Shown: positions 53,684 through 63,449, numbered from the stretch's first letter. The stretch: 64,000 nucleotides of DNA from Veillonella sp. VA137 (GCF_003992015.1 NZ_RQVK01000007.1:61339-125338), one strand, 5' to 3'. Notes: a model not told the origin generated them from the sequence alone. Program-made: numbers and translations.

Positions 53684-55297
53684 ATGATATTAGATAAGAT
53701 TGTAGCAGCTACTGAAAAACGGGTCTGTGACGCAAAAGCTAATTTACCCTTGTCAGAGTTACAACAGCAAGTAGAAAGAATGCCTATTACGAAGGCCTTT
53801 CCTTTTGAACAGGCATTACAAGAATTAGATTTTAATTTTATATGTGAAGTGAAAAAAGCATCTCCATCGAAAGGGGTTATTGCAGAAGATTTTCCCTATT
53901 TAGAGATAGCCAAGGAGTATGAAATGGCAGGAGCAGCTGCTATTTCTGTATTGACAGAACCAGAATTCTTTTTGGGAAGCCCGCAATATTTACAAGAAAT
54001 TGCTGAAGCGGTATATATTCCTGTATTACGGAAGGACTTTATTATCGATGAATATCAAATTTATGAAGCAAAACTGTGGGGTGCCTCAGCTATTTTACTC
54101 ATAGCCGCTATCTTGGATGATGAAACAATGTCACACTTTCATAAGTTGGCAGATAGTTTGGGTCTATCTTGTTTGGTAGAAGCTCACGATGAAACGGAAG
54201 TGTTGCGAGCAGTGAATATAGGGGCCCGCATCATTGGGGTCAATAACCGCAATTTAAAAGATTTCACGGTGGACGTGAACAATAGCATTCGCCTACGAAA
54301 GCTAGTGGATGATTCAGTGATTTTCGTTTCTGAAAGTGGTCTAGACATGGCAGTAGATATTCAACGGCTACGAGACAACAAGATTCACGCTGCACTCATG
54401 GGTGAAAGCTTTATGCGATCTAACGATAAAGTTGCTAAATTAGCTGAATTGTATGGACCTATCAGACCGAAGCGTTTTACCTATGGTACTAGTAATAGAG
54501 AATTGATAGTAAAGAAAGATACTGATAAGGAAACTGGATTAATAACTTTGAAAGTAAAAAGTTTAATGCTATCAGAACTAGAGACATTGCAAATATCAGA
54601 ATCTAACCCAGTGACAGAACAGAACTATCAGCCTAAAGTAAAATTCTGTGGCATATCCCAAGAAGATACAGTTCCTGTATTACTGGAGACACAACCAGAC
54701 TATGTGGGATTCATCTTTGCACCAAGCAAACGACAAGTGACGGTAAAACAAGCTCAATCTATTACGAGAAGTTTGCAAGATAGTATAAACACTACAAGCG
54801 GTAACAAATGCTGCTCACAGGTAGGCGTATTTGTGAATGAAACGATATCTACTATTGTGGAGATTGCAAAGGCAGTACCACTTTCAGTAGTGCAATTACA
54901 TGGGGATGAAACCATAGCATATATTGAATCATTACGAATTCACTTACAGGAAGAACAATTAGATTCCATTCAAATCTGGAAAGCTGTTCAAGTGCAAACA
55001 AAAGAGGATATTATGCAATGGGAACAAGCGCCTATCGATGGGCTGGTGGTAGATGCCTACTCTAAAGAAGAACGTGGTGGCACTGGTAAGACCATCGATT
55101 GGTCATTACTTGATGATGTGCAGGTTCCATACTATCTAGCAGGCGGTATAGGATTACACAATGTAGCTCGAGCTATTCGTCGACTACAGCTTTATGGGAT
55201 CGACATGAGTAGTAGCCTAGAGACAAATGGACAAAAAGATGCGAAGAAAATAAAATCTATAGCACAGATTATTAAAACAGTAACAAATAGATGCTAA
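53684..55297 (+). CDS. trpCF: bifunctional indole-3-glycerol phosphate synthase / phosphoribosylanthranilate isomerase
   Basis: A 537-residue TrpC-TrpF fusion. TrpC covers residues about 1-255: 'CEVKKASPSKGVI', 'VLTEPEFFLGS', 'VLRKDFIIDEYQ' and 'VNNRNLKDF'. A linker of some 60 residues joins it to TrpF, which starts at 'KVKFCGISQED' (catalytic cysteine) and continues to 'GGTGKTIDWSLL' and 'YLAGGIGLHNVARAI'. ATG 53684 matches the TrpC family start; ATG 53651 is in frame and overlaps trpD but has no ribosome site. The fusion is known from enterobacteria; in the Bacillus type the two are separate. The 3' end carries a 52-bp duplication. Confidence 0.93.
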   Translation: MILDKIVAATEKRVCDAKANLPLSELQQQVERMPITKAFPFEQALQELDFNFICEVKKASPSKGVIAEDFPYLEIAKEYEMAGAAAISVLTEPEFFLGSPQYLQEIAEAVYIPVLRKDFIIDEYQIYEAKLWGASAILLIAAILDDETMSHFHKLADSLGLSCLVEAHDETEVLRAVNIGARIIGVNNRNLKDFTVDVNNSIRLRKLVDDSVIFVSESGLDMAVDIQRLRDNKIHAALMGESFMRSNDKVAKLAELYGPIRPKRFTYGTSNRELIVKKDTDKETGLITLKVKSLMLSELETLQISESNPVTEQNYQPKVKFCGISQEDTVPVLLETQPDYVGFIFAPSKRQVTVKQAQSITRSLQDSINTTSGNKCCSQVGVFVNETISTIVEIAKAVPLSVVQLHGDETIAYIESLRIHLQEEQLDSIQIWKAVQVQTKEDIMQWEQAPIDGLVVDAYSKEERGGTGKTIDWSLLDDVQVPYYLAGGIGLHNVARAIRRLQLYGIDMSSSLETNGQKDAKKIKSIAQIIKTVTNRC

Positions 55298-55341
55298 GAA
55301 AATGAAAACTATGGAACAGATCGTTAAGATAGTAACAAACA
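55238..55341 (+). repeat. 52-bp imperfect tandem duplication at the trpCF 3' end
   Basis: Unit 1 55238-55289 encodes DAKKIKSIAQIIKTVTNR; unit 2 55290-55341 would encode [17 protein letters not shown] in another frame. About 42 of 52 bases agree. Because 52 is not a multiple of 3, the frame shifts at the junction and stops at once (TGC TAA). Confidence 0.8.
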
Positions 55342-55357
55342 GATAAGGAGAGATAGA

Positions 55358-56551
55358 ATGACAACACATCGCCATGGCTATTTTGGTGAATTTGGTGGAC
55401 AATTCATGCCTGAAACGTTAATGAATGCCATCATTGAACTGGAAGCAGCTTATGAAATGTATAAGAAAGATCCAGATTTTATTAAAGAGTTAGAAGACCT
55501 ACATGTATCTTATACAGGTCGCCCTTCCTTGTTATACTACGCAGAGAAAATGACAAAAGATTTGGGCGGAGCTAAAATTTACTTAAAACGGGAAGACTTA
55601 AATCATACAGGATCCCACAAATTAAATAATGTGTTAGGTCAAATGTTACTGGCTAAGCGAATGGGTAAAACGAGAGTGATTGCAGAAACGGGTGCCGGTC
55701 AACATGGTGTAGCCACTGCCACAGTGGCTGCTTTAATGGGCATGGAATGTGAAATTTTCATGGGCCAAGAAGACTGTGAACGACAAGCTTTAAACGTATA
55801 CCGGATGGAACTATTAGGTGCTAAGGTGCATCCGGTTACTTCTGGAACAGGTACCCTGAAAGATGCTGTATCTGAAACGATGCGGGAATGGACCAATCGA
55901 ATGGCGGACACCCATTATGTCTTAGGATCTGTTATGGGGGCTCATCCGTTCCCTATGATGGTACGTGATTTTCAGTCCATCATCAGTCGTGAGGCACGGG
56001 AGCAAATTTTAGAAAAAGAAGGTAAATTACCTGCTGCCGTATTAGCTTGTGTTGGTGGCGGTAGCAATGCGATTGGTATGTTCTATCACTTCATTCCGGA
56101 TGAAGGCGTACAACTCATCGGTTGTGAAGCGGCTGGCAAAGGAATCGATACAGAAGAACATGCGGCGACCATGACTAAAGGTACGATAGGTATTTTCCAT
56201 GGAATGAAATCCTACTTCTGTCAAAACTCTTATGGACAAATTGCACCAGTATTTTCTATTTCCGCTGGATTAGATTATCCAGGTATAGGTCCAGAGCATG
56301 CATATTTACATGACAGCGGCCGAGCTCAATATGTGCCGATTACAGACGATGAAGCAGTGGATGCCTTTGAATATCTCTCTCGTATGGAGGGAATTATTCC
56401 AGCTATTGAAAGTGCTCATGCCGTAGCACATGCTATGCGATTGGCACCTACTCTAAGTCCTGATGAAAGTATCATTATTTGCTTATCTGGACGTGGTGAT
56501 AAGGACGTAGCAGCTATGGCGAGATATAGAGGGGTGAACTTACATGAATAA
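55358..56551 (+). CDS. trpB: tryptophan synthase beta subunit
   Basis: A 397-residue PLP enzyme joining indole and serine. The cofactor lysine is in '[15 protein letters not shown]' near residue 86; '[20 protein letters not shown]' and the phosphate-binding '[13 protein letters not shown]' near residue 230 are intact. Overlaps trpA by 8 bases, supporting 1:1 synthesis of the subunits. Confidence 0.97.
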   Translation: MTTHRHGYFGEFGGQFMPETLMNAIIELEAAYEMYKKDPDFIKELEDLHVSYTGRPSLLYYAEKMTKDLGGAKIYLKREDLNHTGSHKLNNVLGQMLLAKRMGKTRVIAETGAGQHGVATATVAALMGMECEIFMGQEDCERQALNVYRMELLGAKVHPVTSGTGTLKDAVSETMREWTNRMADTHYVLGSVMGAHPFPMMVRDFQSIISREAREQILEKEGKLPAAVLACVGGGSNAIGMFYHFIPDEGVQLIGCEAAGKGIDTEEHAATMTKGTIGIFHGMKSYFCQNSYGQIAPVFSISAGLDYPGIGPEHAYLHDSGRAQYVPITDDEAVDAFEYLSRMEGIIPAIESAHAVAHAMRLAPTLSPDESIIICLSGRGDKDVAAMARYRGVNLHE

Positions 56552-57329
56552 GATAACAATAGCACAGGCTTTCACAAAGAAAGCATTTATCCCTTTCATT
56601 ACAGCTGGTGACCAAGGGATTACTATAACAGAGAAATACATTCGCACTATGGCAAAGGCGGGAGCGACTTTGATTGAAATTGGTATTCCTTTTTCTGATC
56701 CTGTTGCAGAAGGTCCAGTCATTCAAGCAGCTAGTGAGCGTGCCCTATCCACAGGAGTTACTACTGACGATATTTTTGATATGGTCCGACGTTTGCGTAC
56801 TGGTACAGACGCATTGACCATTCCACTTGTGTTCATGACTTATTTGAACCCTATCTATGTGTATGGTGTTGAAAGCTTTATGACACGCTGTGAAGAAGTG
56901 GGTATCCAAGGTGTCATTGTGCCAGATTGTCCGTTGGAAGAAAAACAAGAACTAGCCCACCAAGCAAAAACTCATGGCATTGCTCTCATTTCATTAATTG
57001 CACCTACTTCAGAGCAACGAATTGAGGAGATTGCTAGTCAAGCAGAAGGCTTTGTGTATTGTGTGTCATCTCTTGGTGTAACAGGTATGCGCAGTGATAT
57101 CAAAACAGATATTGCTAGCATCGTACAACAGATTCGCCAATACACAGATGTTCCTGTAGCCGTTGGCTTTGGTATTTCCACGCCGGAACAAGCAAAGGCG
57201 ATGGCCGCAGTATCTGACGGAGCCATCGTAGGCAGTGCCATTGTGAAACAAATTGGTGAATGGGGCGCTAATGGTGAAGAAGAACTATATCAGTACGTTC
57301 GTTCTATGGTAGAAGCTGTGGGTAACTAA
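56544..57329 (+). CDS. trpA: tryptophan synthase alpha subunit
   Basis: A 261-residue TIM barrel cleaving indole-3-glycerol phosphate. Catalytic acids are in '[19 protein letters not shown]' (glutamate near residue 45, aspartate near 56). '[14 protein letters not shown]' near 210 binds phosphate. Last gene of the trp operon. Confidence 0.97.
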   Translation: MNKITIAQAFTKKAFIPFITAGDQGITITEKYIRTMAKAGATLIEIGIPFSDPVAEGPVIQAASERALSTGVTTDDIFDMVRRLRTGTDALTIPLVFMTYLNPIYVYGVESFMTRCEEVGIQGVIVPDCPLEEKQELAHQAKTHGIALISLIAPTSEQRIEEIASQAEGFVYCVSSLGVTGMRSDIKTDIASIVQQIRQYTDVPVAVGFGISTPEQAKAMAAVSDGAIVGSAIVKQIGEWGANGEEELYQYVRSMVEAVGN

Positions 57330-57423
57330 TAGTAATGTATTCTAAGGTAACTCCTATATATGACAGAGTTACTTGGTGATAGTATCCTTTATATCCTATT
57401 CTCTTATTTACGATGACTTTTGA

Positions 57424-57467
57424 ATAGCTGTGTAAGAAGTATATCTTGTGCAGCTGTTTTATATGTA
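57424..57467 (+). terminator. possible terminator downstream of the trp operon
   Basis: AGCTG/CAGCT outer and AAGA/TCTT inner pairs around a short loop (57427-57456), followed by TTTTAT. Weak, with an internal mismatch; no better candidate lies in the 267-bp gap after trpA. Confidence 0.35.
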
Positions 57468-57596
57468 AGAGAGTTAATTGCTTCTTTATGTATGTTTAAA
57501 GAATATAGTATGTAGTTCATAAAAATGTTATGGTAACATGCTTTGATATACTGTATACTTAATACTATACATAGTTCTTAACAGGAGACAAATCGT

Positions 57597-58016
57597 ATGG
57601 AAAAGACAAGTATTGGCGTAGGACGAGCTGCATTACATGTTGCCATTTCTGAAAGCCGCACAGAAGAGATGGCACTGCGAAAAGAGTTTGAAGTGCAGGG
57701 GATTCGTACGTGTGCTGTGGATTTTGGAGGAGCTTTCACAGAGATTATTCCTAAAATCATTGAACGGGCTGTGGTAGCAGCAGACCGACAAGGGTTGATT
57801 CAAGATGATCATGTTAGCAAAGGCGCTGTGGTAGGCGCTACAGCACAAGCCTTAGAGCAAATCAAAAATAAATGTGTCGGTCTCAATGTAGGCGGTAAAG
57901 TAGGCATTGCACGAAGTCAAGAACATTTAAGTGTAGCCATCTATTTAGGTGTTGGAGTATTGCATTTAGATGAGATTGCTGTGGCTATGGCACATCGAGC
58001 TGTACCAAGTATGTAG
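57597..58016 (+). CDS. HutP-like protein
   Basis: A 139-residue protein that resembles HutP, the Bacillus RNA-binding antiterminator activated by histidine and magnesium. The C-terminal 'LSVAIYLGVGVLHLDEIAVA' lines up with the HutP core strand and helix, and length is right (Bacillus HutP is about 150). No hut genes are nearby; the next genes are menB and menE. AGGAGA precedes the ATG. A TTGATA ... TATACA pair at 57543-57571 may be its promoter. Family assignment from pattern only; ligand and target unknown. Confidence 0.7.
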   Translation: MEKTSIGVGRAALHVAISESRTEEMALRKEFEVQGIRTCAVDFGGAFTEIIPKIIERAVVAADRQGLIQDDHVSKGAVVGATAQALEQIKNKCVGLNVGGKVGIARSQEHLSVAIYLGVGVLHLDEIAVAMAHRAVPSM

Positions 58017-58042
58017 TGGTGCTATAAATTTTACTGTATTTT

Positions 58043-58076
58043 TGGTATAATATTCTTTAGAGTTTATAGACAAGAG
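58043..58076 (+). promoter_or_regulatory. menB promoter and leader with spaced NAG triplets
   Basis: Extended -10 TGgTATAAT at 58043-58051. The leader then carries GAG (58060-58062), TAG (58067-58069) and GAG (58074-58076), each separated by exactly 4 nt, the spacing of a HutP RNA site. GGAGG ribosome site at about 58087. Confidence 0.4.
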
Positions 58077-58097
58077 CTAATCATTTTGGAGGTAACT

Positions 58098-58940
58098 ATG
58101 AGTCAATTCGATTGGAAAGTATTAGATCGTAATTACGAAGATGTCATTTACGAAACATATAATGGGATTGCTAAAATTACAATTAATCGTCCAGAGGTGC
58201 GTAATGCATTCCGTCCTAAAACAGTGATGGAGTTAATCGATGCGTTTACCATTGCTCGTGAAGATGCAGAAGTGGGCGTTATCATCTTGACTGGTGCTAA
58301 TCATGGTCAGGGAGAAGATAAAGAAGCATTCTGCTCTGGTGGTGACCAACGGGTTCGTGGTGATGGCGGTTATGTAGGGGATGACAAAATTCCTCGCCTA
58401 AATGTGTTGGATTTGCAACATTTAATTCGTATCACTCCAAAACCTGTTATTGCTATGGTTAACGGTTTTGCTATTGGTGGTGGTCATGTATTACACGTCG
58501 TATGCGACCTTTCTATTGCCTCTGAAAATGCAAAATTCGGTCAAACAGGTCCTCGTGTAGGTTCCTTTGATGCTGGTTACGGTGCTGGATACTTAGCTCG
58601 TTTAGTAGGCCATAAAAAAGCTCGTGAAATTTGGTTCTTATGCCGTCAATATTCTGCAAAAGAAGCCTTAGATATGGGCCTTGTCAATACAGTAGTTCCA
58701 TTTGATCAATTAGAAGCAGAAACAGTGAAATGGTGTGAAGAAATTCTTCAATTATCTCCAATGGCACTTCGCTTCTTGAAAGCTTCCTTCAATGCGGATA
58801 CAGATGGTTTAGCTGGTTTACAACAATTTGCAGGGGATGCGACTTTATTGTTCTACACAACTGATGAAGGTAAAGAAGGTCGCGATGCATTTAAAGAAAA
58901 ACGTAAACCTAATTTCAAACAGTTCCCTAAATTCCCTTAA
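58098..58940 (+). CDS. menB: 1,4-dihydroxy-2-naphthoyl-CoA synthase
   Basis: A 280-residue crotonase-fold enzyme closing the naphthoquinone ring in menaquinone synthesis. '[19 protein letters not shown]' (about residues 80-98), '[19 protein letters not shown]' and '[19 protein letters not shown]' distinguish MenB from ordinary enoyl-CoA hydratases. ATG 58098 has GGAGG 6 nt upstream; the frame opens slightly earlier at a TTG. menE follows after 11 bases. Confidence 0.95.
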   Translation: MSQFDWKVLDRNYEDVIYETYNGIAKITINRPEVRNAFRPKTVMELIDAFTIAREDAEVGVIILTGANHGQGEDKEAFCSGGDQRVRGDGGYVGDDKIPRLNVLDLQHLIRITPKPVIAMVNGFAIGGGHVLHVVCDLSIASENAKFGQTGPRVGSFDAGYGAGYLARLVGHKKAREIWFLCRQYSAKEALDMGLVNTVVPFDQLEAETVKWCEEILQLSPMALRFLKASFNADTDGLAGLQQFAGDATLLFYTTDEGKEGRDAFKEKRKPNFKQFPKFP

Positions 58941-58951
58941 TGGGTTAGGTT

Positions 58952-60559
58952 ATGAAGTGGTTATATGAACGAGCACACACACATAGAGATAAGTGTTTCT
59001 TAAATGAATTTACCTATGGTGATGTGTTGACTCTAACAATAGCTACAGCAAAACGACTCGCTCCTCATCTTCGAGGAGAGAGTCGTATTGCTTTATGGGC
59101 AGAAAATTCGGTATCCATGGCGATACACCTATTTGCTCTATCTGCATTGGGTATAGAAACAGTGTTGCTGAATACGAATCTGACTGAACGAGAAGTGACC
59201 GAACAGATGGAAAGTACAGGAGTTCGCACTTTATTGATGTCAGAAAAAATAACACTGATATGGCGAGCACAGAAGGGAGCCTGTGACATAGAGATCACAG
59301 ATGTTTCTACTTATGAGCATAGCCATAGTCAAGTGGACCGACAGTATTTGTGCTTTTCTACATGTATAGACACTGATTTCAAGGCTATTTCTCCTATGCA
59401 TAATGACGGAGATGTTAGGAATGAAACTACTAATGGTGTAAAATATGCATCTATCAAAATAGATAATGAAGAAAACCCCAGTATGGACTCTTTTAGAAAT
59501 AGATGCAATCATCTGGGTGATGTTAAAGATTCTACAGATTGCGAGAGTAATCTAGACTGGAATCCATCTGATGAAACAGTATTTTGCATCATTAATACCA
59601 GTGCTACAACAGGCAAATTCAAATCAGTCCCTGTCCGATGGTCTCAAATCGAGTCTCATGTGAAAGCTTCTGCGAATGTGCTTGGCGTGGAGGAAGATGA
59701 TAATTGGCTTGTGGTGCTCCCTATGTTCCATGTCAGTGGCTTATCTATTATTTTACGTACCTTGTATAATGGCACAAGAGCTACCATTCATGAAAAGTTC
59801 TCGGAACAAGTTGTACTAGATGCATTAGAAACGGAAGAAGTCACCATAGTATCCTTGGTGCCCACAGTGTTACAACGCATAGTAGAACGCATACAAGCAC
59901 CAACTTTGCGGGCTATCTTATTAGGTGGCGAGTTTATTCCTATGCCACTGTTACAAGAGTGCGTACAACGAAACTTACCGGTCTATAAGACGTACGGCAT
60001 GTCAGAAACCTTTGCACAAAGTACGACCTTTAGTGTTAAGGATCATCCGAATAAATTAGCCTCTGTAGGATATCCTTTAGAGGGGGTTACCATTGAAATT
60101 CGCAATCCTGATGAAGAAGGAGTAGGAGAAGTGTGGCTTTCATCCCCGATGCTGATGAAAGGATACCTTAATAAAGAACCTATTAAAGGCGCTTTTAATA
60201 CAGATGACATTGGTTACATAGATGAAGATGGATTTTTATATCTTTTGAACCGTAGAAAGGACATCATCATTTCTGGGGGTGAGAATATTTATCCTAAGGA
60301 AATCGAGGATGTCTTATACGAGATGAATGGCATTAATGAATGTGCAGTCATTCCAATCACTGATTCTAAGTGGGGGCAAGTGCCCATTCTGTGCGTGGTT
60401 ACAAGTCACAAAGAACAAGAAATCATTGATTATCTGCAAGATCGTTTAGCCAAGTATAAAGTACCGAAGCAAATTTTATATTTTGATACATTACCGAAAA
60501 ACAGCATGGGAAAAATCCTAAGACAGGAGTTGATTAATTCTTGCCTAAACCATGTATAA
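58952..60559 (+). CDS. menE: o-succinylbenzoate-CoA ligase (MenE-like), with an insertion and altered P-loop
   Basis: A 535-residue acyl-adenylate-forming enzyme. 'VLPMFHVSGLSIILRTLYNG' and 'VYKTYGMSETFAQ' match MenE, and the C-terminal 'GYIDEDGFLYLLNRRKDIII' and 'PKNSMGKILRQ' supply the hinge and catalytic lysine. Two oddities: about 90 residues of polar, cysteine-containing sequence (about 110-205) that ordinary MenE (450-490 residues) lacks, and the ATP-binding P-loop reads T-S-A-T-T-G-K-F-K-S-V instead of T-S-G-T-T-G-K-P-K-G-V. Context next to menB supports the assignment; activity should not be assumed. Confidence 0.85.
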   Translation: MKWLYERAHTHRDKCFLNEFTYGDVLTLTIATAKRLAPHLRGESRIALWAENSVSMAIHLFALSALGIETVLLNTNLTEREVTEQMESTGVRTLLMSEKITLIWRAQKGACDIEITDVSTYEHSHSQVDRQYLCFSTCIDTDFKAISPMHNDGDVRNETTNGVKYASIKIDNEENPSMDSFRNRCNHLGDVKDSTDCESNLDWNPSDETVFCIINTSATTGKFKSVPVRWSQIESHVKASANVLGVEEDDNWLVVLPMFHVSGLSIILRTLYNGTRATIHEKFSEQVVLDALETEEVTIVSLVPTVLQRIVERIQAPTLRAILLGGEFIPMPLLQECVQRNLPVYKTYGMSETFAQSTTFSVKDHPNKLASVGYPLEGVTIEIRNPDEEGVGEVWLSSPMLMKGYLNKEPIKGAFNTDDIGYIDEDGFLYLLNRRKDIIISGGENIYPKEIEDVLYEMNGINECAVIPITDSKWGQVPILCVVTSHKEQEIIDYLQDRLAKYKVPKQILYFDTLPKNSMGKILRQELINSCLNHV

Positions 60560-60677
60560 GGAGTCATTGATAGTAGTTAGAAATATTGCGTATTCTATTA
60601 TTAAATGATGGACTTTCGTATGTGCTATTTATATAAGAAATTTCGTTGCTAGATAAAAAGATGTGAAAGGACATAGT

Positions 60678-61106
60678 ATGAAAGAAACAACAGCCTCTTT
60701 ATTAGAACAATTACAGATAGAGACATTCCATTGCGCTGGACAGGCCTTTCAAAGTACTATGAAGCTTTCATCGTTTCATGCACAACCCTTTGGATTCGTT
60801 AACGGTGGCGTGTATTTAGCTTATGGAGAAGTATTAGCAGGTATGGCATCTAATGCTATATTGGCACAAGAATCAACATCGAGCAAAGATAGCGTGGACT
60901 TTGATTCGGCTGAACAAAAAGTAGCTGTAGGTCAATCGATAACGGCTAATCATGTGAAACCGAAACGATGCGAAGGTTATGTGGTAGCACGTGGGCAATT
61001 ATTGCACAAAGGTGGTCGAAACCATGTATGGACGATTAATATTTTTGATGAAACCGATCAGTTGTTATCTCACATGACAGTGACAAATAGTATAATTAAC
61101 GTGTAA
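60678..61106 (+). CDS. hotdog-fold thioesterase (PaaI/MenI-like)
   Basis: A 142-residue hotdog protein. 'QPFGFVNGGVYLAYGEVLAG' (about residues 36-55) is the active-site helix region, with the acidic residue of the thioesterase subfamily in 'YGEVLAG'. The usual 'HGG' is 'NGG' here. 'VGQSITANHVKPKRCEGYV' is the second half of the domain. By position after menB and menE it is likely the DHNA-CoA thioesterase of menaquinone synthesis. ATG 60678 has AAAGGA at a good distance; GTG 60663 is the alternative. Confidence 0.75.
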   Translation: MKETTASLLEQLQIETFHCAGQAFQSTMKLSSFHAQPFGFVNGGVYLAYGEVLAGMASNAILAQESTSSKDSVDFDSAEQKVAVGQSITANHVKPKRCEGYVVARGQLLHKGGRNHVWTINIFDETDQLLSHMTVTNSIINV

Positions 61107-61294
61107 GAAATTATGTCTTTTAGTCGCAATTTATGTATAACACGATGTTATTATTACATCCATGTTGATTAGACAAGAGTATCTATAGATAGATTGATAG
61201 CACACCGTTACACTTTATAAGTAAGTAGCATAAGTCTGAATAGAATTAATATGTTATACAGCATTGCATTGACTAGAAAGGAGGTGCAATTCTT

Positions 61295-62125
61295 ATGAAA
61301 ATAGATATCATATCGCTGTTCCCAGAGTTTTTTGATGCTTTTTTTACGCATTCCATCATCAAACGTGCCTTACAGGCAAATCGATTAGAGATGAAAGTGA
61401 CAAACCCAAGGGAATTTTCTCATAGTAAGCATGGTCAAGTGGACGATACTCCCTATGGCGGTGGCGCGGGCATGCTCATGAAAGCACCTCCTCTCTTTGA
61501 GGCTGTAGAACATGTGTTGCAGATGCCTATAGAAGAACATCGTCGTACAAAAGCAAATCATAAAAACCATGTTGTGTTTATGGGACCAACGGGAACACCG
61601 TTTACGCAAGAAAAAGCAAGGGAACTAGCCACCTACGATCAACTTGTCATCGTCTGTGGACACTACGAAGGGGTTGACTATCGAGTAGAAGAACAATTAG
61701 TGGATGAAACTATATCTATTGGAGATTATGTGTTAACTGGAGGTGAATTACCAGCTATGGTGGTAGCCGATGCAGTGGCACGCATGATTCCTGGTGTTTT
61801 AGGAGCTACATCGGGGGCTATAGAAGATTCTTTTTATCATCCAGTACTTGAATGCCCTCAATATACGAAACCGCAAGAATACAGAGGTATGATTGTGCCA
61901 GATATATTGTTAAGTGGTCATCATAAACATATTGAGCAGTGGAGACTAGAAGAGTCTATAAAACGAACAGCTCTGCTACGACAAGATTTACTACATCGTG
62001 AGTTAACAGCAGAAGAAGTAAAAGCATTGCAACGATTGCTAGAAAAATCCACATCTAAAGAAGAGCAAGAACGATTTGAAAGAATCTTAGGTCAGTCTAC
62101 TTTCACAGAGGAAAAGAGGAAATAA
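61295..62125 (+). CDS. trmD: tRNA (guanine37-N1)-methyltransferase
   Basis: A 276-residue TrmD of the SPOUT (trefoil knot) class, methylating G37 to prevent frameshifting. 'DIISLFPEFFDAFFTHSII' opens the protein, 'VDDTPYGGGAGMLMKAPPLF' follows, and the knot region 'VIVCGHYEGVDYRVEEQLVD' and 'SIGDYVLTGGELPAMVVADA' is intact. AAAGGAGG ribosome site. It is not preceded by rpsP-rimM, unlike the common arrangement; instead a second SPOUT gene starts on the base after its stop codon. Confidence 0.97.
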   Translation: MKIDIISLFPEFFDAFFTHSIIKRALQANRLEMKVTNPREFSHSKHGQVDDTPYGGGAGMLMKAPPLFEAVEHVLQMPIEEHRRTKANHKNHVVFMGPTGTPFTQEKARELATYDQLVIVCGHYEGVDYRVEEQLVDETISIGDYVLTGGELPAMVVADAVARMIPGVLGATSGAIEDSFYHPVLECPQYTKPQEYRGMIVPDILLSGHHKHIEQWRLEESIKRTALLRQDLLHRELTAEEVKALQRLLEKSTSKEEQERFERILGQSTFTEEKRK

Positions 62126-62698
62126 ATGGCGAATTTATATATTGGTCTCGTTCATTATCCCATTATGAATAAGCATGGTGAGGTGATTACGACGGCTATC
62201 ACGAACTACGATATCCACGATATTGCCAGAGCATCCACAACCTATGATGTGGAACGGTATTTCATTATTCACAATGTACCGAGTCAACGTGAATTGGCAG
62301 AAACCGTCATGAGCCATTGGAAAACAGGGTTTGGCAGTACCTACAACCCGGATAGAAAGGATGCTTTCAAACACGTGGAACTAGTCAATTCCATCCGACA
62401 AGCTATCGATATGGTGACGGAACTAGAAGGGCAGACACCGATCGTGTGTACCACGGATGCACGAACCTATGATAATACGATTACCTACGCCTCGCTCCGT
62501 AAATCACTTGAAAGTGAGAGCCGTCCTGTGGTAGTATTATTTGGAACGGGGTATGGTATGACGAAGGAAACAATGGAAGATTTCGACTATATCCTTGAAC
62601 CAATCTATGGACATGGAGACTACAATCATCTGTCTGTTCGTAGTGCTGTATCAATTATATTAGACCGCTTACGAGGCGAAGCGTGGTGGAATAAATAG
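62126..62698 (+). CDS. SPOUT-type RNA methyltransferase (Methyltrn_RNA_4 family)
   Basis: A 190-residue protein of the SAM-dependent RNA methyltransferase family that often accompanies trmD. 'LYIGLVHYPIMNKHGEVITT' and 'ITNYDIHDIARASTTY' form the N-terminal strand-helix, 'PVVVLFGTGYGMTKETMED' near residue 133 and 'GHGDYNHLSVRSAVSIILDR' near 162 form the knot. The target nucleotide is not known to me. Starts immediately after the trmD stop codon, so the two are translated together. Confidence 0.85.
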   Translation: MANLYIGLVHYPIMNKHGEVITTAITNYDIHDIARASTTYDVERYFIIHNVPSQRELAETVMSHWKTGFGSTYNPDRKDAFKHVELVNSIRQAIDMVTELEGQTPIVCTTDARTYDNTITYASLRKSLESESRPVVVLFGTGYGMTKETMEDFDYILEPIYGHGDYNHLSVRSAVSIILDRLRGEAWWNK

Positions 62699-62707
62699 GA
62701 GGACACA

Positions 62708-63439
62708 ATGTCAGGACATTCTAAATGGTCAAATATTAAACATAGAAAAGGTAAAAATGATGCATTAAAAGCAAAAATTACCACAAAAATTAGCCGTGAA
62801 ATCACAGTGGCTGTAAAAGCTGGCGGTACAGATCCAACAGGCAATATGCGATTGAAATTGGCGTTACAAAAAGCTCGTGAAAATAACATTCCTAAGGACA
62901 ATATCCAACGTGCTATCGACAAAGGTGCTGGTGCTGGTGATGCGAACAACTACGAAGAAATTACCTATGAAGGATACGGCCCAGGCGGCGCTGCTATCCT
63001 TGTAGAAGTAATGACAGATAACCGTAACCGTGCAGCAGCTGATGTGCGTCATGCTTTCTCTAAACGTGGTGGCAACCTAGGTGAAAGTGGATCCGTTAAC
63101 TGGATGTTCAAACGCAAAGGTGTATTCGTTATTCCACAAGAGGGCAACGATGAAGAAACATTAACATTATTGGCTCTTGATGCTGGTGCAGAAGACATCA
63201 AAGTAGAAGATGATGTATTCGTTATTTACACATTGCCTGACGATTATGATGCTGTAGAAGTAGCCTTAGCAGAAGCATCCATCGCCACAGATATGGCACA
63301 AATCACAATGGTTCCAGATACAAATATGGAATTAACAGGTGATGACGCCGTGAACATGCAACGTGTATTAGACATGTTGGAAGACTTGGACGATGTACAA
63401 GATGTGTATCATAATGCCATCATGGATGAGGAAGAATAA
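62708..63439 (+). CDS. yebC: YebC/PmpR family regulator or translation factor
   Basis: A 243-residue YebC/PmpR protein. 'MSGHSKWSNIKHRKGKND' is the near-universal start, and 'ARENNIPKDNIQRAIDKGAG' and 'FSKRGGNLGESGSVNWMFKR' follow. Members have been described as transcriptional regulators and, more recently, as factors easing ribosome stalling at proline-rich stretches. AGGAGG ribosome site. Confidence 0.96.
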   Translation: MSGHSKWSNIKHRKGKNDALKAKITTKISREITVAVKAGGTDPTGNMRLKLALQKARENNIPKDNIQRAIDKGAGAGDANNYEEITYEGYGPGGAAILVEVMTDNRNRAAADVRHAFSKRGGNLGESGSVNWMFKRKGVFVIPQEGNDEETLTLLALDAGAEDIKVEDDVFVIYTLPDDYDAVEVALAEASIATDMAQITMVPDTNMELTGDDAVNMQRVLDMLEDLDDVQDVYHNAIMDEEE

Positions 63440-63449
63440 TATAGTATGA

